DNA of 51,992 bases. Origin: Flavobacteriaceae bacterium (lineage in GTDB: Bacteria > Bacteroidota > Bacteroidia > Flavobacteriales > Flavobacteriaceae). The position numbers were made by a program, and so were the translations under genes. The stretch is from NCBI GenBank assembly GCA_021648755.1, contig JAKISG010000017.1, positions 1 to 51,992 on the forward strand. The letters run 5' to 3'. This document shows, piece by piece, positions 32,838 to 42,660 of the stretch (position 1 is its first letter; every line of letters starts with the position of its first letter). Under the pieces are notes generated by a model that worked only from the letters and a program-made list of their open reading frames with translations, was not told where the DNA came from and searched no databases.

Positions 32838-35800
32838 TTGGAAACAACAAACACAACCGAAAGATTAAATTTCGCCTCAGCGAAAAAAATAATGGAGTAT
32901 CCAGATTTTTTAGATATTCAAGTAAAATCATTTCAAGACTTTTTCCAATTAGAGACAAAAGCAGATGAAAGAGAAAACGAAGGCTTATACAAAACTTTTT
33001 CTGATATATTTCCTATTACAGATACCCGTAATAATTTTGTATTAGAATTTATTGATTATTTTGTTGACCCACCAAGATATTCTATTCAAGAATGTATAGA
33101 GAGAGGGTTAACACACTCTGTGCCATTAAAAGCACGTTTAAAATTATACTGTACAGATCCAGAACACGAAGACTTTGAAACCATCGTACAAGATGTTTAT
33201 TTAGGAACAATACCCTACATGACACATAGTGGTACATTTATTATTAATGGCGCCGAAAGAGTTGTAGTCTCTCAACTGCATAGATCACCAGGAGTTTTCT
33301 TCGGACAATCTTTTCATGCAAACGGAACAAAATTATATTCAGCCAGGGTAATTCCTTTTAAAGGCTCTTGGATTGAGTTTGCTACTGATATAAACCATGT
33401 AATGTATGCATATATCGATAGAAAGAAAAAATTACCTGTAACCACACTATTTAGAGCAATTGGTTACGAAAGAGATAAAGATATTTTAGAAATGTTCGAC
33501 TTATCCGATGAAATTAGAGTTTCTAAAAGTGGACTTAAAAAAGTTTTAGGCCGTAAATTAGCCGCAAGAGTATTAAAAACATGGTTCGAAGATTTTGTTG
33601 ATGAAGATACTGGAGAAGTGGTATCAATAGAACGTAATGAAATCATTTTAGACCGTGAAACCGTTTTAGAAAAAAAACATATTGAAGAAATTATAACCTC
33701 TGGCTCTAAAACAATTCTATTACACAAAGTAGATAATCAATCACAAGATTATGCAATTATTCACAATACATTACAAAAAGACCCTACCAATTCTGAAAAA
33801 GAAGCCGTAGAACACATATATAGACAATTACGTAATGCAGAACCGCCAGATTATGAAACAGCAAAAGGAATAATTAATAAACTATTTTTCTCTGAACAAC
33901 GCTATAACTTAGGAGAAGTTGGCCGTTATAGAATGAATACTCGTTTAAACTTAGACGAACCTATTGACCAAAAAGTATTAACAAAAAATGATATAATTAC
34001 CATTATTAAAAATTTAATAAAACTGGTAAACTCTAAAGCAGAAGTAGATGATATTGATCACTTATCTAATCGTCGTGTTAGAACAGTTGGTGAACAATTA
34101 GCCTCTCAATTTGGAGTAGGACTTTCTAGAATGGCAAGAACCATTCGTGAAAGAATGAATGTACGTGATAATGAGGTCTTTACGCCAATAGATTTAATTA
34201 ATGCAAAGACATTATCATCCGTAATTAATTCTTTTTTTGGTACCAACCAATTATCTCAGTTTATGGATCAAACCAATCCATTAGCAGAATTAACACACAA
34301 ACGTAGATTATCGGCTTTAGGACCAGGAGGCTTATCTAGAGAAAGAGCAGGGTTTGAAGTTCGTGATGTACACTACACACACTACGGAAGACTTTGCCCT
34401 ATTGAAACACCAGAAGGACCAAATATTGGTCTAATTTCTTCACTTTCTGTATATGCAAAAGTGAATTATCTAGGATTTTTAGAAACACCTTACCGTAAAG
34501 TTGAAGAAGGTAAAGTGAATTTAAAAGAAAACCCAGTTTACTTATCTGCAGAAGAAGAAGAAGGAAAAAAAATAGCACAATCTAATTTAGAATTAAAAGA
34601 AGACGGAACAATTGCACTAGATAGAGTTGTTGCACGTGAAGAAGGAGATTTTCCAGTTGTTGACCCATCAGTTGTTAACTATATGGACGTTTCGCCTAAC
34701 CAAATCTCATCGATATCGGCATCTCTAATACCATTTTTAGAACATGATGATGCAAATAGAGCCTTAATGGGATCTAATATGATGCGTCAAGCAGTACCAT
34801 TAATGAGGCCAGAAGCGCCAATTGTAGGTACAGGTCTAGAAAGAAGAGTAGCAAAAGACTCCCGTATTTTAATAAATGCAGAAGGAGCAGGTACAGTAAC
34901 TTATGTAGATTCTAATCACGTAACTATTAAACACAAAAGATCTGCAGACGAAAAAATAGTAAGTTTTGATGACGATTCAGTTACCTATAACTTAATTAAG
35001 TTTAGAAAAACGAATCAAGGTACTTGTATTAATCTTCATCCAATTGTTAAAAAAGGAGATAAAGTAGAAAAAGGACAAGTATTATGTGAGGGTTATGCAA
35101 CTCAAAAAGGAGAACTTGCACTAGGTATTAATATGAAAGTTGCATTTATGCCATGGAAAGGCTATAATTTTGAAGATGCAATTGTGATTTCTGAAAAAGT
35201 AGTTCGTAACGATATCTTTACTTCAATTCATATAGATGAATACTCTTTAGATGTAAGAGACACTAAATTAGGAGCAGAAGAATTAACAAGTGATATACCA
35301 AATGTTAGTGAAGAAGCAACTAAAAACTTAGATGAAAATGGTATGATTCGTATCGGTGCCGAAGTAAAACCTGGCGATATACTTATCGGAAAAATAACCC
35401 CAAAAGGAGAATCTGATCCGACACCAGAAGAAAAACTATTACGTGCAATTTTTGGAGATAATGCAGGTGATGTTAAAGACGCATCATTAAAAGCATCACC
35501 TTCATTAAGAGGTATAGTTATAGATAAAAAACTCTTTAAAAGAGTAGTTAAAGATAAAGCAAAGAGAGTTCAAGACAAACAAGATATTACAGACCTTGAA
35601 GTTAAATTTAATAAGGAATTTGAAGATTTAAGAGGTGTTTTAGTAGATAAATTATTTTCTTTGATTAACGGAAAAACTTCTCAAGGTGTAGCTAATGACT
35701 TAGGAGAAGAAATTCTTCCTAAAGGAAAAAAGTTTACTTTAAAAATGTTAAATACGGTTACAGATTTTGAATACTTAACCAAAGGTAAGTGGACAACAGA

Positions 35801-36686
35801 TACTAAATTGAATAATTTAGTTAACCGTTTAATTCATAATTATAAAATTAAAGTAAATGATTTACAAGGATCATTAAGAAGAGCAAAATTTGCAATTACA
35901 GTTGGTGATGAATTACCACCAGGAATACTAAAATTAGCCAAAATTTATGTTGCCAAAAAACGAAAACTAAAAGTAGGTGATAAAATGGCAGGCCGTCATG
36001 GTAATAAAGGTATTATAGCTAGAATTGTTCGTGCAGAAGATATGCCTTTTCTAAAAGACGGAACACCAGTAGATATTGTATTAAACCCATTAGGTGTACC
36101 ATCGCGTATGAATATAGGTCAGATTTATGAAACCGTACTTGGTTGGGCAGGTAAAGAATTAGGACAAACTTACGCAACCCCAATTTTTGATGGTGCCTCT
36201 TTAGATGAAATTACAAAGTTAACTAAAAAAGCAAACGTACCAGAATTTGGTCATACTTATCTTTACGATGGTGGAACAGGCGAACGCTTTGACCAACCAG
36301 CAACTGTAGGAATTATTTATATGATTAAACTAGGCCACATGATTGAAGACAAAATGCATGCTCGTTCCATAGGACCTTACTCACTAATTACACAACAACC
36401 ACTTGGTGGTAAAGCACAATTTGGTGGTCAACGTTTTGGTGAAATGGAAGTTTGGGCTTTAGAAGCTTATGGCGCTTCAGCAACTTTACGTGAAATTCTT
36501 ACAGTAAAGTCTGATGACGTATTAGGTAGAGCAAAAACCTATGAATCAATCGTAAAAGGTGAAGTATTACCAGAACCAGGATTACCAGAATCATTTAACG
36601 TATTAATGCATGAATTAAGAGGTCTAGCATTAGATATGCGATTAGAGGATAAAAACGGAATGGATATTAACGAGAATAAAAACTAG
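32838..36686 (+). CDS. rpoB: RNA polymerase beta subunit
   Basis: At 1282 residues it is a full-length beta subunit, with a rifampicin-pocket segment (FFGTNQLSQFMDQTNPLAELTHKRRLSALG), GRHGNKG and the C-terminal GGQRFGEMEVWALEAYGA. The start is TTG at 32838: the first in-frame ATG (codon 19) would remove the conserved N-terminal RLNFAS segment, and no ATG lies usefully upstream. It is in the usual order after rplL. Confidence 0.97.
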   Translation: METTNTTERLNFASAKKIMEYPDFLDIQVKSFQDFFQLETKADERENEGLYKTFSDIFPITDTRNNFVLEFIDYFVDPPRYSIQECIERGLTHSVPLKARLKLYCTDPEHEDFETIVQDVYLGTIPYMTHSGTFIINGAERVVVSQLHRSPGVFFGQSFHANGTKLYSARVIPFKGSWIEFATDINHVMYAYIDRKKKLPVTTLFRAIGYERDKDILEMFDLSDEIRVSKSGLKKVLGRKLAARVLKTWFEDFVDEDTGEVVSIERNEIILDRETVLEKKHIEEIITSGSKTILLHKVDNQSQDYAIIHNTLQKDPTNSEKEAVEHIYRQLRNAEPPDYETAKGIINKLFFSEQRYNLGEVGRYRMNTRLNLDEPIDQKVLTKNDIITIIKNLIKLVNSKAEVDDIDHLSNRRVRTVGEQLASQFGVGLSRMARTIRERMNVRDNEVFTPIDLINAKTLSSVINSFFGTNQLSQFMDQTNPLAELTHKRRLSALGPGGLSRERAGFEVRDVHYTHYGRLCPIETPEGPNIGLISSLSVYAKVNYLGFLETPYRKVEEGKVNLKENPVYLSAEEEEGKKIAQSNLELKEDGTIALDRVVAREEGDFPVVDPSVVNYMDVSPNQISSISASLIPFLEHDDANRALMGSNMMRQAVPLMRPEAPIVGTGLERRVAKDSRILINAEGAGTVTYVDSNHVTIKHKRSADEKIVSFDDDSVTYNLIKFRKTNQGTCINLHPIVKKGDKVEKGQVLCEGYATQKGELALGINMKVAFMPWKGYNFEDAIVISEKVVRNDIFTSIHIDEYSLDVRDTKLGAEELTSDIPNVSEEATKNLDENGMIRIGAEVKPGDILIGKITPKGESDPTPEEKLLRAIFGDNAGDVKDASLKASPSLRGIVIDKKLFKRVVKDKAKRVQDKQDITDLEVKFNKEFEDLRGVLVDKLFSLINGKTSQGVANDLGEEILPKGKKFTLKMLNTVTDFEYLTKGKWTTDTKLNNLVNRLIHNYKIKVNDLQGSLRRAKFAITVGDELPPGILKLAKIYVAKKRKLKVGDKMAGRHGNKGIIARIVRAEDMPFLKDGTPVDIVLNPLGVPSRMNIGQIYETVLGWAGKELGQTYATPIFDGASLDEITKLTKKANVPEFGHTYLYDGGTGERFDQPATVGIIYMIKLGHMIEDKMHARSIGPYSLITQQPLGGKAQFGGQRFGEMEVWALEAYGASATLREILTVKSDDVLGRAKTYESIVKGEVLPEPGLPESFNVLMHELRGLALDMRLEDKNGMDINENKN

Positions 36687-36689
36687 TTT

Positions 36690-36767
36690 GCAGTAGGCAG
36701 TAGACAGTAAGTAGTAGCAGTAAGCAATATTTGTTAACTAACCACTAACCACTAACCACTAACCACT
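36690..36767. repeat. Short tandem repeats in the rpoB-rpoC gap
   Basis: Four perfect copies of the 7-mer ACTAACC fill 36737-36764, with a partial fifth. Before them, 36690-36727 is a looser array of CAGTAGG/CAGTAAG units. The number of copies could vary between strains. Confidence 0.85.
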
Positions 36768-36789
36768 GAAAAGCGGAACACTTAGAAAA

Positions 36790-39700
36790 ATGGCAAAAAA
36801 TAGTAAAAAATATTCAGTTAAAAAATTTAATAGAATTTCAATTGGTTTATCATCACCAGAAAAGATTTTAAAAGCTTCTAGAGGTGAAATATTAAAACCA
36901 GAAACTATTAACTATCGTACACACAAACCAGAAAGAAACGGTTTATTTTGTGAACGTATTTTTGGACCAATAAAAGATTTTGAATGTGCTTGTGGTAAGT
37001 ACAAACGCATTAGATATAAAGGTATTATTTGTGACCGTTGTGGTGTAGAAGTTACTGAGAAAAAAGTACGTAGAGATAGAGTTGGTCACATTGATTTAGT
37101 AGTACCAATAGCTCATATTTGGTACTTTAGATCTTTGCCAAATAAAATGGGATACCTTTTAGGGTTACCATCTAAAAAATTAGACATGATTATTTACTAC
37201 GAAAGATACGTAGTAATTCAAGCAGGTATTGCTAAAAATTCTGAAGGAGAACCATTACATAGATTAGATTTTTTAACCGAAGAAGAATATTTAGATATTT
37301 TAGATACCCTTCCACAAGAAAACCTATATCTAGATGATAATGATCCAGATAAATTTATTGCTAAAATGGGCGCAGCCTGTCTTAAAGACCTATTAGCAAG
37401 ATTAGATTTAGACTCTTTGTCTTATGAATTAAGGCATAAAGCAAATACAGAAACCTCTAAACAACGTAAAACAGAAGCATTAAAACGTCTAAATGTTGTA
37501 GAAGCATTTAGAGACGCTGCTAAAAATAGAGTAAATAAACCAGAATGGATGATTATTGATGTCATTCCTGTAATTCCACCAGAATTAAGACCATTAGTGC
37601 CTTTAGATGGTGGTCGCTTTGCAACTTCCGATTTAAATGATTTATACCGTAGAGTAATAATACGTAATAACCGTTTAAAAAGACTAGTAGAAATCAAAGC
37701 GCCAGAAGTTATTTTACGTAACGAAAAACGTATGTTGCAAGAATCTGTAGATTCATTATTTGATAATACACGTAAATCATCAGCGGTAAAAACACAATCT
37801 AATAGACCCTTAAAATCATTATCCGATTCCTTAAAAGGAAAGCAAGGACGTTTTCGTCAAAACCTTTTAGGAAAAAGGGTTGACTATTCTGCACGTTCAG
37901 TAATTGTTGTAGGACCAGACTTAAAATTATTTGAATGCGGTATTCCTAAAGATATGGCTGCAGAACTATACAAACCTTTTGTAATTAGAAAACTAATTGA
38001 AAGAGGTATTGTAAAAACAGTAAAATCAGCTAAAAAAATTATAGATAGAAGAGAGCCAGTTGTTTGGGATATATTAGAAAATATCTTAAAAGGACACCCT
38101 ATTTTATTAAATCGTGCTCCTACATTGCACCGTTTAGGTATTCAGGCTTTTCAACCAAAACTGATTGAAGGTAAGGCAATTAGATTGCACCCTTTAGTGT
38201 GTACTGCATTTAATGCTGATTTTGATGGTGACCAAATGGCTGTGCATTTACCACTAGGACCAGAAGCAATTTTAGAAGCACAATTATTAATGTTAGCGTC
38301 ACATAATATATTAAATCCAGCAAACGGATCGCCAATTACAGTACCATCTCAAGATATGGTATTAGGTTTATATTATATGACTAAAGAACGCCTATCTACT
38401 AAAAAAGTAAAAATTAAAGGCGAAGGAATTACCTTTTATTCACCAGAAGAAGTCATTATCGCTTTTAATGAAGAAAGAGTAGCATTAAATGCTCGTATTA
38501 AGGTAAGAACACATGATGTTGAAAACGGAAAAAATGTAACTAAAATTATTGAAACCACAGTTGGTCGTGTTTTATTTAATAAAGTTGTACCAAAAGAAGC
38601 AGGATTTATTAATGAAGTCTTAACTAAAAGATCATTAAGAGATATTATCGGAAACATATTAAAGGCAACAGATGTACCTACAATAGGTGAATTTTTAGAT
38701 AATATTAAAAACATGGGCTTCCAATTTGCTTTTAAAGGAGGGTTGTCTTTTAGTTTAGGTGATATTATTATACCAGACGAAAAAGCAGGAATGGTTGCTG
38801 CTGCAAATGAAGAAGTAGCAGGAGTTCAACAAAGTTACAATATGGGTATGCTAACCAATCAAGAACGTTACAATCAAGTAATAGACATTTGGGGATCTAC
38901 TAATAATGAACTTACAGAATTATCTATGAAACGTTTGCGTGAAGATCAAGCAGGATTTAATTCGGTTTATATGATGCTTGACTCTGGAGCAAGGGGATCT
39001 AAAGAGCAAATTAGACAATTAACAGGTATGCGTGGTTTAATGGCAAAACCTAAAAAATCAACTTCTGGCGGCGGACAAATTATTGAAAACCCAATTTTAT
39101 CTAACTTTAAAGAAGGTTTATCTATTTTAGAATATTTTATTTCAACACACGGAGCACGTAAAGGTCTTGCAGATACAGCACTTAAAACAGCAGATGCAGG
39201 TTACTTAACACGTCGTTTAGTAGATGTTTCTCAAGACGTAATAATTAATGAAGTTGATTGTGGTACATTGAGAGGATTAGAAGTTTTTCCGTTAAAGAAA
39301 AATGATGAAATTACAGAAACTTTAGGAGAACGTATTCTAGGTAGATTTACATTAAACGATGTATATAATCCAAGAACAAATAAAGTCGTAGTCAAAGCAA
39401 ATACAGAAATAACCCAAGCAGTTGTTGCTATTATTGAAACAAATGAAATTGAAAGTGTAGAGGTTCGTTCTGCATTAACCTGTGAGGCAAAAAGAGGTAT
39501 TTGTGCAAATTGTTATGGGCATAGTTTAGCCACTTTAAAAATGGTACAAAAAGGAGAATCAGTTGGTGTTATTGCAGCACAATCTATTGGTGAACCAGGT
39601 ACACAGTTAACCTTACGTACATTTCACGTTGGTGGTATTGCAGGTAACATTTCTGAAGAAAATAAATTAACTACTAAATTTGAAGGTAAAGTTATTATTG

Positions 39701-41070
39701 AAGAATTAAAAACAGTTACAGGTACTGATAAAGAAGGAAATAAAAATGAAATCATTATCTCTAGAACTTCCGAAATTAAAATTTTAGATAAAAAAACAGG
39801 AAGTATTTTAAGTACAAATAACCTACCTTACGGTGCTTTCTTATTTGTAAAAGATGGTCAAACTATTAAAAAAGGAGATATTGTTTGTCAATGGGATCCA
39901 TTTAATGGTGTAATTGTATCCGAATTTGAAGGTAAACTAGAGTTTGATGATATTGAAAGAGGTATTAACTTTACAGTTGAAATTGATGAGCAAACAGGTT
40001 TTCAAGAAAAAGTAATTACAGAATCTAAAAATAAAAAAATAACACCATCTATATTGTTAAAAAATAGTAAAGGTGATATTTTACGTTCTTATAGTTTGCC
40101 AGTAGGTGCACATGTAGTTGTAGAAGATGGAGATAAGATTACTGCAGGTACAATCTTAGTAAAGATACCACGTAAAGCAGGTAAAGCAGGAGATATTACA
40201 GGTGGTTTGCCTCGTGTAACAGAATTGTTTGAAGCACGTAACCCTTCAAACCCAGCAAGTGTTTCTGAAATTGACGGTGTAGTAACTTATGGTAAAATCA
40301 AAAGAGGAAACCGTGAAGTGATTGTAGAATCAAAATCAGGATTAATTAAAAAATACTTAGTTAAATTATCTAAGCAAATTTTAGTTCAAGAAAATGATTT
40401 TGTAAAAGCAGGTATGCCAATTTCTGACGGAGCAATTACTCCAAACGATATTTTAAATATCCAAGGCCCAGGTAAAGTACAAGAATATATTGTAAACGAA
40501 ATTCAAGATGTATATCGTTTACAAGGCGTAAAAATTAATGATAAGCATTTTGAAGTTGTTGTAAGACAAATGATGCGTAAAGTAAAAATTATTGACTCTG
40601 GCGATACTATTTTCTTAGAAAATCAATTAATTCATAAAAATGATTTTATAGAAGTAAACGATGCAATTTTTGGTATGAAAATAGTTGAAAATGCAGGAGA
40701 TTCAGAAGAAATTAAAGAAGGTCAAGTTATTTCTGCAAGACAATTTAGAGATGAAAACTCTAAATTACGTAGAAATGATAAAGCATTAATTGAAGCAAGA
40801 GATGCAATGCCAGCAACTGCAGAACCAATTTTACAAGGTATAACAAGAGCATCGTTACAAACAAAATCTTTTATATCTGCCGCATCTTTCCAAGAGACCA
40901 CAAAAGTATTAAACACTGCCGCAGTTAGTGGTAAGATTGATTATTTAGAGGGCTTAAAAGAAAATGTAATTGTTGGTAAAAAAATACCAGCAGGAACAGG
41001 AATGCGTGACTATGATCATATTATCGTTGGTTCAAACCAAGAAATTAATGTAGATTCAACGTTAGATTAG
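36790..41070 (+). CDS. rpoC: RNA polymerase beta-prime subunit
   Basis: At 1426 residues it is complete. It has the N-terminal zinc ribbon (CACGKYKRIRYKGIICDRCG), the catalytic NADFDGDQMAVHL loop binding Mg, and the second zinc site (CEAKRGICANCYGHS). The 103-base gap after rpoB holds the 7-bp repeats. A clear terminator follows the stop. Confidence 0.98.
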   Translation: MAKNSKKYSVKKFNRISIGLSSPEKILKASRGEILKPETINYRTHKPERNGLFCERIFGPIKDFECACGKYKRIRYKGIICDRCGVEVTEKKVRRDRVGHIDLVVPIAHIWYFRSLPNKMGYLLGLPSKKLDMIIYYERYVVIQAGIAKNSEGEPLHRLDFLTEEEYLDILDTLPQENLYLDDNDPDKFIAKMGAACLKDLLARLDLDSLSYELRHKANTETSKQRKTEALKRLNVVEAFRDAAKNRVNKPEWMIIDVIPVIPPELRPLVPLDGGRFATSDLNDLYRRVIIRNNRLKRLVEIKAPEVILRNEKRMLQESVDSLFDNTRKSSAVKTQSNRPLKSLSDSLKGKQGRFRQNLLGKRVDYSARSVIVVGPDLKLFECGIPKDMAAELYKPFVIRKLIERGIVKTVKSAKKIIDRREPVVWDILENILKGHPILLNRAPTLHRLGIQAFQPKLIEGKAIRLHPLVCTAFNADFDGDQMAVHLPLGPEAILEAQLLMLASHNILNPANGSPITVPSQDMVLGLYYMTKERLSTKKVKIKGEGITFYSPEEVIIAFNEERVALNARIKVRTHDVENGKNVTKIIETTVGRVLFNKVVPKEAGFINEVLTKRSLRDIIGNILKATDVPTIGEFLDNIKNMGFQFAFKGGLSFSLGDIIIPDEKAGMVAAANEEVAGVQQSYNMGMLTNQERYNQVIDIWGSTNNELTELSMKRLREDQAGFNSVYMMLDSGARGSKEQIRQLTGMRGLMAKPKKSTSGGGQIIENPILSNFKEGLSILEYFISTHGARKGLADTALKTADAGYLTRRLVDVSQDVIINEVDCGTLRGLEVFPLKKNDEITETLGERILGRFTLNDVYNPRTNKVVVKANTEITQAVVAIIETNEIESVEVRSALTCEAKRGICANCYGHSLATLKMVQKGESVGVIAAQSIGEPGTQLTLRTFHVGGIAGNISEENKLTTKFEGKVIIEELKTVTGTDKEGNKNEIIISRTSEIKILDKKTGSILSTNNLPYGAFLFVKDGQTIKKGDIVCQWDPFNGVIVSEFEGKLEFDDIERGINFTVEIDEQTGFQEKVITESKNKKITPSILLKNSKGDILRSYSLPVGAHVVVEDGDKITAGTILVKIPRKAGKAGDITGGLPRVTELFEARNPSNPASVSEIDGVVTYGKIKRGNREVIVESKSGLIKKYLVKLSKQILVQENDFVKAGMPISDGAITPNDILNIQGPGKVQEYIVNEIQDVYRLQGVKINDKHFEVVVRQMMRKVKIIDSGDTIFLENQLIHKNDFIEVNDAIFGMKIVENAGDSEEIKEGQVISARQFRDENSKLRRNDKALIEARDAMPATAEPILQGITRASLQTKSFISAASFQETTKVLNTAAVSGKIDYLEGLKENVIVGKKIPAGTGMRDYDHIIVGSNQEINVDSTLD

Positions 41071-41102
41071 ATAAAGACTTTTGTACTTTAAGTATATATT
41101 TT

Positions 41103-41137
41103 AACACCTTTCTATTTTGTAGAAAGGTGTTTTGTTT
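41103..41137 (+). terminator. Intrinsic terminator of the rpoBC operon
   Basis: AACACCTTTCT (41103-41113) pairs perfectly with AGAAAGGTGTT (41121-41131) around a 7-base loop, followed by TTGTTT. It ends the long tRNA-tuf-rpoBC transcript. Confidence 0.88.
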
Positions 41138-41148
41138 AACTTTTATTG

Positions 41149-41156
41149 TAAATTTG
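41149..41156 (+). promoter_or_regulatory. Candidate -7 box of the DUF3467 gene
   Basis: TAAATTTG fits TAnnTTTG. The nearest TTTG upstream (41131-41134) gives a spacer of only 14, so the -33 element is uncertain. Confidence 0.4.
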
Positions 41157-41233
41157 TAAAACTATTTAAAATAATTAATTAATTTGTTGTAAGCAATAAT
41201 CAGGAACGTATAACATAGCCTAAAGCCATAATA

Positions 41234-41545
41234 ATGGAAGATAAAAAACAAAATAAAACAAATATAAATATAGAGTTAGATGAAAAAACGGCAGAAGGCA
41301 CCTATGCTAATTTAGCAATTATTAACCATTCTGTATCTGAATTTGTTGTTGATTTTGTAAATATTATGCCTGGAACACCAAAAGCAAAAGTAAAATCTAG
41401 AATTATATTAACACCACAACATGCCAAACGACTTATGAAGGCATTAGCTGAAAATATTGAGCGTTTTGAAAATGCACACGGTGTAATTAAGGAGTTTGCT
41501 CAACCAAATATACCTATGAGTTTTGGACCTACAGGTCAAGCCTAA
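41234..41545 (+). CDS. DUF3467 family protein
   Basis: This 103-residue protein matches DUF3467: INIELDEKTAEGTYANLAII, then EFVVDFVNIMPG and SRIILTPQHAKRLMKALAENI. It is cytoplasmic and small. Function is unknown; the position right after rpoC is conserved in many Bacteroidetes. Confidence 0.85.
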   Translation: MEDKKQNKTNINIELDEKTAEGTYANLAIINHSVSEFVVDFVNIMPGTPKAKVKSRIILTPQHAKRLMKALAENIERFENAHGVIKEFAQPNIPMSFGPTGQA

Positions 41546-41587
41546 TAAGTAACAAGTAGAAATTTGCATACATTTATTCTAGAAAAC

Positions 41588-42595
41588 CTATTTATTCAAT
41601 TTGGTATAATCACTACAAACATCTTTAATAGTAGTTTCTAAGTTTTCAAATTCAAAACCATTTTTTTTAATTTTAGCAGACGTATATTTATAACTGTTTA
41701 AAGAGGCACTTGCAGAATGTTTAGTAATTATTGGCGGTTTGCCAGTAATTAAACTCTTTACCCATTCTAATCGCCAAGCAATACTACTTAATGTTTTGGT
41801 AACTTTAATGTTGGGTCTTTTTTTACCAAAAGCAGTTGCTATTTTAAAAAATATATTTTTAAAAGACTCATTTTTAGAAACTAAAATAAAACGTTCGTTA
41901 TTAATACTACTATTCATTAAAAAAATCATTGCTTTAACAACATCTTTAACCCCAACAAAACCAGTAATGCCTTCTGTATAAAATTTAAAACCATTATAAA
42001 CTTTGGTAAATAGTTCACCTGAACCTCTATTAAAAAAACCAGAACCTAATATTACTCCAGGATTTACTATAACAACATTTAAACCTTCTTGAGCACCTCT
42101 CCAAACCTCCATCTCGGCACCGTATTTTGTAATTGCGTAACCGTAATTGTTAGTTTCATTATTCCAATCATTTTTTTCATCGATTAGTTTATTAGTCGTA
42201 TTTTTTTCAATAGTTGCAATAGAACTTACATAGCATAATTTTTTTACTTTAGCGCTTAGCGCAAAATTAACAATATTGGCAGTACCCTCAATATTGATTT
42301 TTCGCATGTTTTGGTAATCCTTTTTATTAAAGGAAACTAGAGCAGCACAATGATAAACATAATCAATATTTTCAAAAGTAATTTCTAATGAGGATAGATC
42401 ACAAATATTTGCTTCAACCCATTCTATTTTATTAAATAAGTTTTCAAAATTAGCATTATAACAACTAAACACGTGTTTTACAGCATTTAAGTCGCTTTTT
42501 TTTCGGTGAATTGCTTTAATTTTTTCTTCCGTTAAGGACAATTGATATAACAAATGTGACCCAACTAAACCGGTACCTCCTGTAACTAAAATCAT
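41588..42595 (-). CDS. NAD-dependent epimerase/dehydratase (extended SDR)
   Basis: From the ATG at 42595 the protein has 335 residues, with the nucleotide-binding GGTGLVG (6-12), the catalytic YAITK (Y153, K157) and preceding S124/S125. These are typical of the extended SDR/3-beta-hydroxysteroid dehydrogenase-like branch. A degenerate -7 box (TACTTTAG) lies 4 bases before this ATG, supporting it over upstream alternatives. Substrate unknown. It is convergent with DUF3467 and divergent from tyrS. Confidence 0.88.
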   Translation of the reverse strand: MILVTGGTGLVGSHLLYQLSLTEEKIKAIHRKKSDLNAVKHVFSCYNANFENLFNKIEWVEANICDLSSLEITFENIDYVYHCAALVSFNKKDYQNMRKINIEGTANIVNFALSAKVKKLCYVSSIATIEKNTTNKLIDEKNDWNNETNNYGYAITKYGAEMEVWRGAQEGLNVVIVNPGVILGSGFFNRGSGELFTKVYNGFKFYTEGITGFVGVKDVVKAMIFLMNSSINNERFILVSKNESFKNIFFKIATAFGKKRPNIKVTKTLSSIAWRLEWVKSLITGKPPIITKHSASASLNSYKYTSAKIKKNGFEFENLETTIKDVCSDYTKLNK

Positions 42596-42627
42596 GTTGC
42601 TAAAGTAATCATTAAATTTCTTTATTA

Positions 42628-42635
42628 TATATTTG
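42628..42635 (+). promoter_or_regulatory. -7 box of tyrS
   Basis: TATATTTG fits TAnnTTTG and precedes the tyrS ATG by 25 bases. No matching -33 TTTG. Confidence 0.5.
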
Positions 42636-42660
42636 TAATTCAAAAAAATAAAAATAAAAA

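Noticed and set aside
36690..36767. Repeat array as a CRISPR
   Set aside because: Units are 7 bases and contiguous, with no spacers and no cas genes.
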